Shown piece after piece: positions 1 through 12,569 of a stretch of DNA of 64,000 bases; position 1 is the stretch's first letter, and each line of letters opens with the position of its first letter. Origin of the DNA: Opisthorchis felineus (lineage: Eukaryota > Platyhelminthes > Trematoda > Opisthorchiida > Opisthorchiidae); assembly GCA_004794785.1 (NCBI GenBank), contig SJOL01007113.1, positions 668,071-732,070 of the forward strand. Reading direction: 5' to 3'. The notes beneath the pieces are model-generated. The model made no database searches. It saw only the letters and a program-made list of their open reading frames with translations, and was not told the origin of the DNA. The position numbers were made by a program, and so were the translations under genes.

Positions 1-709
1 CACTCCAAGCTCCCATGTCGGATTGAAGTTCAAAAGTTCAAATTAGGACAACATAACCCATCTACCCCTATTAGCTTCTCATCCACGTCCTACAACATTC
101 ACGCCTTAAAGAAGAACATTAAAGAAGTCCACCACCTTTTCTCCTATCTCTCGTTGTTGTATCTTTCTACTTTTCAAGACTTGCATGTATCTCATCATGC
201 CAGCTTAGATGTGTCTTGTTTTGATACTGTCCGGGTTTCTGTCGCCATTTTTCACATGGGACCTATTACACTTCGTATTCACTTTCTGTGTACTCCACAT
301 TTATGTGTAGTGTAAAGAAATCTGGGATAGCTGCTTTGCCTACGAAAGACAGTCTAATTGTATTTGCCCAGAGAGGGTTTTTCAAGAAGTGTGACTTGGG
401 AAGCATATAAGATGTGTTGAGTGTACGACTTCGCATGTACTCCTAGGCTACTGGTGTAATGTTGAAGCTTGAACACGTAATTCCTCCACCGAAAGCGAAA
501 AGCGAGCCTTAAATACCAGTGAGGCATTGGTTTAGGCAGAAGAATGACGAAGAATACCACTGGTAGTCGGGGTTGTTTTCCTGCAGATCTGGTTAACTTT
601 TGGTAATGTGAGGAAATCTTGGAATTTTCAGTGGTTTCGTCCTGTAAGTGAAGGCAATCTATACTGAAAGTCGCTATATCCTGTCTAAGTGCGAGTTAAT
701 CACAGTGCT

Positions 710-842
710 GATCAAGCACTCGCGGCCGAATGGTGAAGTGCTCAATCTACTGACCGGGACGTCGTGGGTTTCGGGAGGTTCACGCTGCTGCTGATGCCCA
801 GTAAGAAGGAAACAGCTGTACAGTGTTTCTCGCTTTTCCATC
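710..842 (+). repeat. SINE-like fragment, family B
   Basis: A tRNA-head-like stretch with a box-A-like start is followed by a degraded box B and then a body containing gctgatgcccagtaag. The body is recognisably repeated in the same orientation near 20660-20770 and, more weakly, near 55838-55935. It is a dispersed repeat rather than a tRNA gene, because no clover-leaf closes. The limits are approximate. Confidence 0.45.
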
Positions 843-1096
843 TTTACTTACACGACGAAATTCCTATTGAAAGTTAAACTTAAACTGTTTGAGCTTAAGG
901 TAAAACTGGTTAAGACTGTAAGTCTTGATAGAATCGGATAAACGCAGGTGTTACAGAAAAAATCAAAAGCTTATTGACCATATCACCGAAGCCCGGCTGT
1001 TGATCCATTCGTAGAATAGGTTCGCTATCGAACGCGCTTCCAAATAAATAGCATTCCACTGTGATGCAGACTGATGGTTTCGTTAAACTTTTCCAG

Positions 1097-4000
1097 GCCG
1101 AATCGGAAGCGACGTGCTCACTCTGGTCACCACGCATTCTGTTGGTATCAGCATGGAATCAACCGCCTTGGAAGGTGTCCCGGAAATCGCTTTTCTGGAT
1201 GTGATTATTGGCCAGGTTTGTGGTTTTCATGGCATCGTTTTAAATCGTTGCTGACGATGAATAATGTTGTCGCTTCTACTCAAGGATCTCTTCTGAGCGA
1301 TTGCTGTAAACTGATGGAAATGCGTAATCTTATGTTTTGTAGTCGTGAATTTCGGCTACGCCTACCGTGCAGGAGATTCATGAGTGTCTGGACGCTTCGG
1401 TATAAACAATGGACGTTTTCCACAGTTTTAGACTTGGGAATGTCTACTCCATGTAATTATCGTAATGCGGTTACAAAAGACTCACATTCGTGTAATCTTA
1501 GACAGAGTGGAGGTATTAGTCAGCCGGGATACTTAGCTTTCTTATCTCGCCGAAGCGAGGATAACACGGAGAATGGGATTTTGGCTTAGGCTGTGAATTG
1601 GCCTTTCGCACCCAACCGAATTGAGTTCGAGATAGTCCAATCGTTAAGGTGTAAATTTACTGACCAGAAGGTCTGTAGTTCGAGCCCAATCCCCGGCATC
1701 TCTACTCCTGGCAAGCTGGTTGTATCTTTTATCCCTCATACTTCCTTCAGGTTGCATGGCAACCATGCGCCGAACGATTGTTACAGATGAACTCTTCTTA
1801 TCATTAATATGCTTATTGTTATTACCTAGTCGACGTTGGTGGAGAACGTTCTGACCTCTCCAAAGAGAGAGCCTCTTCTGAGGAGCACTGTACGCTGCAA
1901 ATATTCACGAAGGGCCTTCCCATATAATAAATCTTTATTACAGTACACTTATTGCTCAGAATAATCGACTAACCAGGGGATCCCGGCTCAACTTTCATTG
2001 TCGTAAATGGTAGAAATTTCGTCCCTTTTGGTGCTATATTTCGGACTATTTACCTATTGAGATGAAAGCGTAAAGCTATATACTAAACCAGTCACACACG
2101 TTCGGACGCTGTGATGTGTATCATAACGTTCTTCTTTTTCACCCTTCAGTTAAGAGCTTTCTTCCATAGATATCATCACTGTAACCCATAAGTTTGGTGT
2201 AACTAACTAATACCTCCAGCACATTTTTTGTTTATGTTCAGAACGATATCTTCCATTCCTCTGACTCATAGGCTGTTTCCCTTGTCTAATTCGTCCACCG
2301 GATTTCAGTTCATCCTACCTAATCTAACAGCCGATTGGCTCAAGTGCTTGTCGACTCAATTTGATGAACTTAACAACTGTCGCTACTTAAGGGACTATAT
2401 TTAGCTGCAACAGTTGCGTCACTCGCATTTTATGTCTGCAGTCATTTCTTACTGCACAGTTCAACGGCTAATAATAACTTCAGCCACATGTATAGCCCCC
2501 CTATTTTTTGTTGTATCTCAAGATAAACAAGTTGTTGGTGCCGGTGCTCATCGTTGTCATTATGTTTAAGTTGACTGTTGCTTTGCAACAGGTTTCTGCA
2601 TGTTTGCCCGTCAGCCTTATTCCTTTGGCTGCAGATCGGCGACAAGGGCTTGGACGCAGCGTCAACCTAGAGCCAGAGCAACCATCGGTAATGGTCTAAC
2701 TATGTCCAGGCGTCAACTGCTTTGACCACTGTGGGCCTGCACATCCGATTTAGGTGTCAGCTATTCGTATGTGAATGCATTTCCAACCGTTGATTATTTT
2801 TCTCGGGATCCGCATCTAAGACGGCACATAAGCTCACCAAGACCTAGATGTTTCCATTCCGAGTCCGATTTTGACTGCATGCCTAGGCTCGATAGACACC
2901 TAGCGTCTCCCATCCGATAATTACCTCTGCTTTAGAGTGTTTTCCTGCTTCACTTAACACCTTTTGGAAATTGACGCCGTTGATAACAAATGAACGGTTT
3001 AGTACCGCGGAAGCTGTAATAATAATTCGCATCCATGGCTTCCGAATTGCGCCCCATATCTACAACCCGTGAGACTTCAATCTTGTAAGCGTCATTCTCG
3101 GAATCAGTGCTTCCTTTATCTTCCGTGATAAAGTGAACAAATCCCAGGATACCGCCCTGGCGTTGAACATTCTGATAACATTTCGGGAGCTCTCATCGAT
3201 TAAGAAATTTTCAGTGTCGAACGTCCCACCGATCCTAACATGATTGGAAGACATTTTCTGTCATTAATTTTGTCCTGACTAACTGGCCTTCTGAATAGCC
3301 TTGGATATGGAAGCCTCAGTAGAGGGATGAAACTTGTCAATTTGCGGTAGTTCTGATGTGTTATGAGTACCTGGATGTCTTATAAAACTCTTTTTACTTC
3401 CTTACTCTTAGCAAATGTTTATGCCGATTCGGTGGTTTTTCTATCAGCTTTCGTGATGTTTACCGTAGTTTTTTTTGTCATCGATGTGGCACTTCCATTT
3501 ACAGCTAGCTTGGGACACGACTCGTTTGGAGACGAATATGCAAGCCTACTTTGATACTATTCAGTCCAACAAGTCCTCTCGTGTGTCAGGTAAGTTTCAG
3601 TCTACTACGGCACTTTCTCGCTTTCTAAGTATATCGGTTATTCCATTCGTAGTCTGTTTACTTGAGGTGAGCGTTATTTGTTCACCTCTTGGAGTTGCTA
3701 GAGTTCATTTCTCTCTAGTATAACTGTTTGAAAACGAACTAGAGCTTAGAATTTAGTCTCCTTTTCACAGGCTGTCGGAGGTGATGCAAATTGGAGTGCA
3801 AATCTCAATGGTGGTGTGCTGCGTTTCAGTTGAGAAGGTTCCCGAAACAGAGTCATGAGTTCTGAGGTTATTGTTAAACAAATTTCCTCGGTTTTCCTTG
3901 CTTGAGTATTGCGCTAAGTTCTTCGAGAGGATAGGCTGGTTTCGCGAATCTTGTGGATCCCATTTGCCCACGCCCGATATCTGCCATCGAGATTCCGGCA

Positions 4001-7000
4001 GATATCCTCTGGGCTGAGTGTGATGAGTTGGCCGTCGACCAAGTGTTCTCAACCACAAGTCAGTAGGAGGATGTGAGGTTTGGTTTTGGATCTCACCCTG
4101 GACCGATGAGTCAATTATATGGCTTGTGATGCATTGGATGGTCAGGTTTTTTATTATGAATCTCCGTCTAGCTTGAGGTGGCAGGTACTAAGCTAGAGGA
4201 TCTAGTTCTTGGTGCTGCTGCGCACAGCAGGTGTGTTTTCAGAATAGCCTCGTGCTTTTGGTATTAAATAATACACAGGCAGCTATAGTGGCCGCTTGTT
4301 GCTTAGACTGTATGGTTTACAAGGTCAATGTTTTCCAAGGTTCATTGTGAGTTTCGTAGGCTGGGCTGATGGTTGAGAAATCACTGGACATAAATTATGG
4401 CAATAACGCTCTGTTAGGCCTTTGACCAACATTTGAGTTCGTACCGTTTTCCTCCGCGAAAATAAACTGGCCTCTTGGTTATTCCTGTACACCATACTGG
4501 TGACGTATTAGTCGTTGTTGGGCCAAAGACATGAAAACATCACAGTTGTGCTTTGTGAATTGCGGTTTTTGGATTGATTTTAACGAAATTTCCTCTGACA
4601 ATAAATAAGCCGTGAATCGCAATCGGCCATACTTTCCCCCGTAACGCTGAATACGGACAACTTGCTTCTCGGGGTTCCATGAGTCCAGCTCTTCCTCGTT
4701 CAGGATATTAATGCCTTAGGGCGTGATTGCGATCTCCATATTCACCATCTTCTGGAACATTTGGTGGCAAGCGGGTGACATAGTTGGATTGACGGACAGT
4801 CAGGTAGTTTATCTTCATAAAGGGCATGCAATTTAGTTTGCCATAGACTTAGCACTGTCAGTGTTAGACAGGTATATTTTGGTCGCTTTCTGTTTTTCTA
4901 ATAACAGACCACAGGATAAGCAATAGTGAATACACGTGGTTCCTTTTGGTTTCTAATGGGATGTTTCGAAACGACCTTATATTCAGAGAAAGATAAATTC
5001 CCGAGTTCTTCCTCTCGCTGACTCTCAGGCATCAAATCGCAGATGACGTGGGTGTAGAATCTGATGGTCTTCTGTTTCTTCTGGACTAAGGTATGATCAT
5101 CGTGTTTATCTGACCTATAGCCATTGCGACTTATAGGCGTCCGATGATCACGTGTATCTCTTCTTCACAAAAGGTTGTCCATAAGACGTTGGTCGTACCT
5201 GAGGTCCATTGTATTCGGACACATGACCAAATCCTCAGACCTTTAATCGACTTGGCTCCCTATGTCTCAAGAACATTTACTTTGATCTCAATTTTGCGGG
5301 AGACAGCAAGCTTTAGCACATCAGTTTTAGACTGTGTTTCATCCGGTAGGAATACCAACCCTTGCGGCTACCCACAATGGATACTGTACCAAGTTCAAAA
5401 TTGTTGAATACTGGGCTAACTTGGACGAACTACCCACTCCTGTTACTATCAGCTGCCGTACAGTACAGAGCATTCGCGAATGCGCTTTCATTTTACTATG
5501 ACAGAAACACATTCTGTGATGCCGGACAATAAATTTTTCTGGCAACAAATCGGGCTATACTGCAACCGTTTGCTTACGTATGCTGCTAATTGCAAACAGG
5601 TCCGTGTCGAACCACCACGCGATGTGGTAAATGCGTTAGTGTCAACAGTCTTATCCGACTTAAATCCCGTAATGCATCTGACATGGACGTGCGCCCGATT
5701 TGGTGCCTATTGATTGTCTAATGGTTTCGGTTCCCTTCGAACTCATTCCTGGCGTACCACTTGGAACCCACAATCGCTTTTGAGCTGTCCATGAAGAAGA
5801 TTATTTCTGGAAGCCTATCATCTCAACATCACGCCGGGATTCAGTGTCCTGTAATCTTCCTGGGGTTGTTTCAGTATATGCGCTGGATGGTCGTCTGTCT
5901 TTTTACGGTACTCGAATTTTACAACATGTTCCCATTGTCCGACGAGAGAATTTTGCTACAGCTTTCTTTGCTGCTATCAGTCAGTTAGTTGAAGAGCTTT
6001 TCTCCGTAACAACGATTGGCATCCACACTGTTAGCCGGTTCTGGTTCTGCTTCCACATCGTCCTGAAAACCGGAAAAATTTGTGTCAGTCGTACAGACTG
6101 AACTCCAGGTCTGCAGTCCTCCCTGACTGCAGGGCCATCCTGATGGAAGTTGTGGTGATGGGGAAGTTTAAACAGTTCGTGCTTCCGCTGAATGTGCCCA
6201 AATCATTCATGTCGTCGACTTCGAATCACCCTGAGTAACTCAGTGGACAGTGTATTTTATTTGCATTTATACCACTCTGTTCCGACCCTCACAACCTCTT
6301 CGAAGTCGGCTACGGGTCGCAATCTTTGGTAAAACGCCCACTTGGTATTTTTCAGCAATAGGGACGCAAGACTTTTGGGAAAGTTAACACTAGATTTTCT
6401 AGAACATTATACGTTGCTACTGTAGTCTGTTTATTAGCTGAATATGTGGCGTTGTCAATTGATTTTTGTACTCATATTCTTATATATCCTCCGTTAGTCA
6501 AATGATTATCTTAACACCTGTGTGCTGTAATACAGGAGTACACCGAGTTTCTGTGACTCATAACTCAGTAAAATCTAGGTAAACTCGTTCGAGAGGCAAT
6601 CATAGATGAACAAAATAAGAACAACTGTACTATTGTGGCGTTCGTTTTTCCCGTGGATTTGAGCACTAGGGTTTGTGGTTATCATGGAGGAACTTGATCT
6701 TGGCCAATCATCACCAAAGTTCATTGAATTTCAAATACTTTTCGAGCGTTCATTTGTTCTTTTGCACGAGGAATATAACGACATCTCGACTTCTAATTGC
6801 GGCAGGTCACTCCTCAGAGGAGACCACTTTCGGCCACTTTTCTTAATGAAGTCCCTCCAAGAAAAGGTTAGCTCCTAGAAGGGTGGTGTTTCCAAAGTGA
6901 GAAAGTAGAATTCGTCTTACTATAATTGCATTGAATGTTATAATCGCTAGCTCCAGAGAGAGTAGGAGGGCGCCTGAAAATTCCTCCTATGTTTTAACTG

Positions 7001-10000
7001 TTTGAGTATTCCTGATGTTTTATTCTAGAGAATAACCAAGTTATGGGAAATACTTCATTGGGACCGATGTGAATCACACAGCCATCACAAAGTGTCTTAT
7101 CCGAGGTCTCTGATAATCCATGCAGAATTTTGCCAGTCTTCCACTATAGCCGGAGGATTACATGTCGAATGGTCTTAAACTCCACCTTTTTTTGCATCTA
7201 ACCCTGTCGTGAGACCCACGCCAAACACGATAACTTAGGGAGCTGAGTGGTCTACCCTGGTTTTCCGGTGCTTGGGGCAAGGAGTGGTCGTTTCAGGGGA
7301 GAGATCACAATGTTAATGATAGACAATCTGCAGTGATTTTGTAAAATGTTTCGTAATCCCATAGGAACGATCCCAACCAGTTTGCCGTTCCTTGTTGTTC
7401 GCTTGGTCCAATTTGGTCTACAACCTTGATATCGTGCGCTTGCACGATCATGTATGCATAATTATTATCGATAGCACAGCCTCATTGTTGAACACCGATG
7501 CCGCACTGCCGTACAACCATAATTTACTCGAAAGTCCTATTGTCGAGAAAAGACAAAAAGTGGAGAGGAAATAGACGACAACGCACTCGCTGATGATGTC
7601 CCCTCGTTTGGTGACGAAACTTTTGCAAGTTAATTGCCATTTTCGGCGAACGGGTCAACACTCGCCTGTTAGTACATATGACCGGAGCCTTCAAGTTCAT
7701 CGTGCTTTCCAACTTTGGGATTTATTTTTTAGTCTTACAACCAACAATCTGGTATTGCATTTCAACACGTGTTTTATCATTTCAAGGTCATGACGCTAAC
7801 CAACAGCACCAGTGCTAAAAAGAACCTTGTTTTTTCCGCGCATTTGGAGAAGGTCTTCAGTCGCGGTGTGAGAAATCACTGGAAACGTGCGCTTCTCAAG
7901 CATTTTGGGTCGTTGCAGTTAGAGCCAGAAAGTGTACCACCATCTAGTAATGTCTGTTCACTGTTAGGAGATGCCGTACAGTTGTCTGGGGGTTCTGTCT
8001 CCGAAAAATATGCAGAAATAATGATGATATAATGCTACAGAAAAGCGACCCGCACTAAGATTGGGAGGATTGTACCGTTCAGGTAGAATGTCACCATTTA
8101 TTCCATATTGACCACTCTTTCAGCCTGTGTAACAAAGGTGGGGTCGTTCCACACATGTCTCATGCTAATATATGGGACTGGGACGAGATGGCTCAGTGGT
8201 TCGAGCGCGAATTTACTGACCGGAAGGTCCGTAGTTCCAACCGGACCTCTGCCTCTTGACTTCCCCTGTGTTGGCTTTGGCGACCTGGCAGTATCCCAGC
8301 CCTCGTGCTTCCTTCTGGCGACATGGCAGTTAGGCACCGAAAGGGTACTACAGCTGAACGACTTTTTTCATGCTAATATTCCACGCAACGTATCAGTTGC
8401 TTAAGTGTAGAGCGCAAGCCCCGCTTTTCAAGTAATTGCCAATTGATTGTCTTTACGAACTCACATTTTGCACGTGGTACTGCAGTTCCAGAGCTGACCA
8501 CTTTTCCATCGTCGTTGTGACTTAGTTGGATCGGTTATTTTGTGTACTTGTTGATAACTTGACTAGGTCTGATCGTGGAATTTAAATCGATGCGGACTAT
8601 GGCGATAAAAGCCATGTGAAATGTGGTCGGCTGTGAAGCAGCTGTGTGGCAAAGGACCAAAATTGCTCTTCCAACCTAGGTCTTCACAAATTCAGTGGGG
8701 GGATTTTTAGACCTGTCAAGTCCACCCACTGAATTCACCGCAACCAAAGAGGGTGACATCACGGATAGCATAGCATGAGGAAAATTTTCTCGGGGCATGC
8801 GACAAGTGAAGTCAGACAAAGCTTGTGTTCCTGATCGTCTGTCGCCCTTGCTGCTCAAAATGTAGGCTGACATCCTCATTGGACCAATACCTGCTTTGTC
8901 TACCAATTGTTTTCCCATTGGAAAAGTTTTTGACTATTGACGAATGGCTAAAATAAAACCGGTCCAGTAGAAATGGACAACAAAAATTTGGCCACAGTCG
9001 CTTGTCCCTTTGCTTTTCTGAAGCTGGTGGAACGGCCGTCCCTGGATCGAGTGCAAGGTGCCCTGTTGGACCATGACTAGTACCAATCAATTCGCTTATC
9101 TTCAGTTTCACTCTACAGTAGACGCTGTCGCATACCTAGTTCACTCCGTGTAGCACTGTAGCACTGGATACGAAAGCCAATGGTGTGCGCCTGTCGTTCA
9201 TTGACTACATTGATACTCTTGGCATCGTTGACAGGGGACAATTACTACAGCTTTTTGCTGAGGCAGGCGGTGAACGTAACCCGGTCAAGCTATTTGTGGA
9301 CTACTTCACAAACCGCACACAATTAACCGGTTATCTTCTCCCTTGCGGTGTCCCCTAAGGTAATGCTCCCTCATTTTCCCATCCAGTGCAAATATGCGGA
9401 TGACACGGACGGCTGTAGACAACGCATGTCTGGAGCAAGTCTGCAGCTACGAACTTTGCTGAATACAATTGTTAGTTGGTCAGATGAGCGCTCTCTTACC
9501 CTCAGTTTTTCGAAATGCCGGAACATCATCTTTTTCCTCATCTATGGTCCATGTTACAATGATGTACTCAGTAGCTACCAACCCCTCGCTGTTTTCAGTG
9601 TCCATCTCCCCTGAACTTTCACCATGAAGTATCTAGGAATGACCTTATCAAGTAATCTTAGTGGGTCCTCTCATATCCAAGGGGTTTTTGAGAGAGCTCA
9701 ACACCCGCCGTTTATGCTACTGGACTAAGGATGCTTTCTGTTCTGTTTGTAGGCTCCTGGTCACTGGATTTATTGTTTCCCTATCCTTTTCCCAGGACCG
9801 TTGAGAAGTATTACTGCCGTGTTGTCAGGTCACTAAAATAGCTTCCCAGGTGCAGTGAAATCTCAAGGAGTATCTTGGTTGCCTTGTATTTTGATGCTGG
9901 TTCCAACTTCACCCAACGAGTAGTTTCCAACTTATTTCACCCTGTTCACCAGCCACTTACTGAACGTAATTCTACCTCCTACACTCGCTCCAAATACAGA

Positions 10001-10407
10001 CCTTTAGGCAGCTTTTACCATAATTCTGTGGTCCCTTAATTGACTCGTTTTCTATTCATTCTCACTGCCCTCCGTCTCGGTTACTTCCATAGAGTTCATT
10101 GACGAGTATCTTTAAAACCTATATTGCGGCATTTATATGTGATATCTTTGTAAATTTGTTTGCCAAAAAGTCACTTTGGCGTGACTTAACTACACACTTT
10201 CTCCTCTATTATTTTGCTTCTACAGGAAACGCTGTCTTATCCGTCGAACTCTACTGTCCACCGACGGGCGAGCGTTTTCCCATCGATTTGACTCCATATC
10301 TACCTGTTTCAGGTTCTGCGGAAATCTCAACGGCAGACGATGAAAATCTAGAAGAGGAAATGGTCCTGACACAAAACGATGAATTCAACCAAGCACTTAC
10401 TGCCTAA
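1097..10407 (+). CDS. Gene A: multi-exon gene, family not recognised (5' end not found)
   Basis: Exons were inferred from splice sites and phase. E1 is 1097-1215: acceptor cttttccag, then IGSDVLTLVTTHSVGISMES and on to FLDVIIGQ, with donor CAG|gtttgt. E2 is 3505-3589: acceptor ccatttacag, LAWDTTRLETNMQAYFDTIQ, perfect donor TCAG|gtaagt. E3 is 5875-about 6005: acceptor gttgtttcag, GRLSFYGTRILQHVP, donor TCC|gtaaca. E4 starts at 7787 after atttcaag and stays open to a stop at 8030-8032. The last exon is 10226-10407: acceptor cttctacag, VELYCPPTGERFPIDL, acidic tail, stop TAA. Phases agree from E1 to E4 (0, 1, 0). E4 to the last exon needs an internal phase-1 donor that I could not choose, so they may be alternative ends. 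ATTAAA at 10511-10516 lies about 100 bases past the final stop. The protein looks soluble and helical. Upstream exons may be off-window. E1-E3 are firm; overall continuity is inferred. Confidence 0.6.
1631..1708 (+). repeat. SINE family A fragment
   Basis: The segment aatttactgaccagaaggtc with a following gtagttcgagccc matches the box-B half of the tRNA-derived SINE seen in full at 8183-8368. It lies in intron 1 of gene A. The rest of the element is missing. Confidence 0.5.
8183..8368 (+). repeat. tRNA-derived SINE, family A
   Basis: A tRNA-like head (gatggctcagtggttcgag for box A; gtagttccaac for a mutated box B) is followed by a body ending cagttaggcaccgaaag and then a short T-rich stretch. 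Near-identical copies lie at 23811-23998 (+), 29006-29187 (-) and 23075-23200 (-, 3' half). The structure is that of a Pol III-transcribed SINE. Inside gene A it sits between exon E4 and the terminal exon. Confidence 0.75.
8740..10080 (+). mobile_element. Decayed CR1/jockey-like LINE reverse transcriptase
   Basis: Frame-shifting translation gives successive non-LTR reverse-transcriptase pieces: SDKACVPDRLSPLLLK near 8813-8860, a TNQFAYLQFHSTVDAVAYL stretch near 9078, KLFVDYFTNRT near 9286-9320, and the catalytic KYADD at 9390-9404. C-terminal fragments continue to about 10080. Many stops and frameshifts make it inactive. It fills the intron before the last exon of gene A and has the same orientation. 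The family call rests on motif order and remembered family layout, so the clade is less certain than the reverse-transcriptase identity. Confidence 0.75.
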
Positions 10408-10510
10408 CCCTCTTTGTAGATACTTTATCAACTGTACATACACAAGAAATGAGCTACCAATGCTACTTTTTTCTCCCTCAAGACGGTGTTTTGGGTCTTG
10501 CTTCATATAG

Positions 10511-10516
10511 ATTAAA
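10511..10516 (+). promoter_or_regulatory. ATTAAA polyadenylation signal candidate
   Basis: The common variant hexamer lies 104 bases past the TAA of gene A's last exon. It gives modest support that 10226-10407 is a terminal exon. Confidence 0.35.
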
Positions 10517-10939
10517 ACGCATTGTTTCCAGTTTGCATAGTTCTCGGTGAATTCATTTCACACCTCCTCTGACTTTGATTAAGATGCTTTTCTGACTGAT
10601 GCGTTTTACCATCCGTTTTATTCGCATAGTTCGTTCTATCCGCATCGATTTTTAATACACCAATCTGGATAATTTCTACCCAGTAATAACAATGTTTATC
10701 GTAGTCGACAGGTAAACAGCGGAATACGTGCGTGTTTTTCTCCTATCCGTTCAAGAACGCATCTACTGCCCGGAATTGTTAACATTTAGTCTGCTTCCGT
10801 CTGTGGTGAGACGCAAAGTGTGCTGCAATTATATGGCGGATATACAGCAACAAACCATGATTACTTGTGTGACCTCATTACTATCCAGAACATCCAACTA
10901 GGTTTCCCTGTTTAGAGATCCCGTTTTTGATATAATAAG

Positions 10940-12155
10940 TGAGAAATTCAGCTGAGTCTACCGTTAAAAACAAATTGGTATGCAACTGGGTGTATTCGTT
11001 GAATTTTCTACCATTTGGGTTCAAGTAGAACACAGAGTTGACGGGAACTCGGGGACTGTGCCCACCTGATGAGCCCCAAGAAGGGCGAAACCGGTCGTGG
11101 GTTGTCGGAGAGTTTTCTGCAACCTTATGAGTAGTTTCCGTCAAATCTCATTTTGTCACAGAAAAATCCCTTTCAACTTTGAAGACAGCCTTTAGAAAAG
11201 TAGGCAGTGTCGCAATGGATAGTTCGTTAAGCCCAAAATCTAGCCGAGAATTTTCATTCTAAGGTAAAAGTACAAGTGAGGGACACGATTGAGGGCGCCC
11301 TACCCTAAAAACGTTACATTGATGATATTTTCACATTTACTTTTGAAGAACGCTTCAGTTTATCTTTTGCTCTTCCTAACAGTATCTCAACCTTTCTATG
11401 TCTCACGAACTCGAATCCAATGACAACTTATTAACCAAACATCCTGACGGAACTGTAAAGCGCTCAGTTTGCCGTGTGGTCACTTAGAGTGATCAGTATG
11501 TTCAAGTCAGCAGCTGCGGGCTTGCCTAAAAACGAGGTTTGGCGCATATCCTCTTCCACAGAGCTAGAAATATGTATCACAGGTGATCTACCAGAACGGG
11601 GCTTTGTAAAACAGACCCTCATATTAAATGGTTACCCTGATAAGCTGATTATCATGCACAGTAAAGCTAGACAACCGGACGAATGGAATTAGGCCGTGTC
11701 GAAAAAGCGTGTATTAGTGTGCTTTCCATTCGAGGGTGACTACATATGAAAAAACGTGTCATAAGGTCAAGTCAGCTTTGAACCGGGTGTATCCGGCGCC
11801 ACACTTCAGGCTCGTCTTAACTACTAAGGTCGCACTGCAAGCTAGCTGTCCAAGTTCGTCCAACCTAACACGTTATATCAGTTCGCCTGTAGGTGATTTG
11901 ACACTTACTTTGGCGGAATGCATCTACGTCTTTCATAAGAAGCAGCGGAACACTTTCCAAAAGTTTGTTACGAGTCTGCCAGGCCCAATCGTACACAGTA
12001 CGGTCAATCAGACGAAATCCAGTTTCATTGGTCACTCGACATTATTTTGAAAGGGGCTGTCAATGTGACCCTTCTAACTCATTTTCGGTCTTGTTGCGCA
12101 ATTCGAACCCACGATTCCTAGCATTTAGCGAAGTCCTACTGATCAATTATTGAAG
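10940..12155 (+). mobile_element. Decayed Penelope-like element (RT + GIY-YIG region) with terminal repeat
   Basis: The 5' part to about 11140 is a Penelope-type terminal-repeat segment, shared with 51494-51855, and contains a hammerhead motif. It is followed by a 5'-truncated, frame-shifted reverse transcriptase. RYIDDIFTFTFEE carries the catalytic YIDD at 11315-11326, then come pieces resembling HPDGTVKRSV, a KRGLAHILFHRAR-like stretch, and NGYPDK near 11630. The endonuclease end has ECIYVFH near 11915 and LRNSNPRFLAFSEVLLINY ending at the stop at 12153. Motif order is that of Penelope-like elements: a YxDD-type RT followed by a C-terminal GIY-YIG nuclease. Frameshifts show the copy is dead. 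Confidence 0.75.
11061..11101 (+). ncRNA. Hammerhead ribozyme motif, minimal stem III
   Basis: All conserved parts are present. Stem I is cccac (11061-11065) paired with gtggg (11097-11101). The core CTGATGA is at 11066-11072. Stem II is GCCC/GGGC closing a six-base loop (11073-11086). GAAA is at 11087-11090. A three-pair stem III (ACC/GGT, no proper loop) is followed by C11096, the predicted cleavage site. Outside stem I, GAC/GTC and ACTC/GAGT extend the pairing. Very short stem III hammerheads are known from Penelope-like elements and are thought to work as dimers. Activity is inferred. Confidence 0.8.
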
Positions 12156-12569
12156 GCCGGCCTTGTGCACATGGGAAGTATTGGTCATAAACTCATGTCT
12201 CCTCTTACACAATGCTGTTTCTTACCACCGTTTGTTGCTTCACGCCTACCGTATAAATGTAGCACCTTTTGCATTCCACGACCTAGGAAAGCAAATGAAG
12301 CGTTGAAACCTCGCATGTTCTATTTTCCCGCTGCCAATGATATACAGTAGGCGAACCCAGTGTTTCAGGTATCCAGCAATGGTTGGAACATTCTTCTGAT
12401 CATTCACAACTGGTCGGGGGAAATTCATTTTCCTCTGAAAATTGTCACGCAAACTGGAGCGATCGATGGCACACGGGATAAAGAAGGCAAATGCCACAGA
12501 CGCCCGTAAAGTCTAATGGTCTGACGGGGTTAGATCATGAGATGAGATGACAACATCATCTTGGTTATC

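Noticed and set aside
1074..1589. Longest open frame near the left end (171 codons, +)
   Set aside because: Its translation has unnatural composition, and a different frame of the same bases (1097-1215) has good splice sites and natural coding character.
8183..8260. A functional tRNA gene
   Set aside because: Boxes A and B are present, but the arms do not close into a clover-leaf and the unit continues into a conserved SINE body present in other copies.
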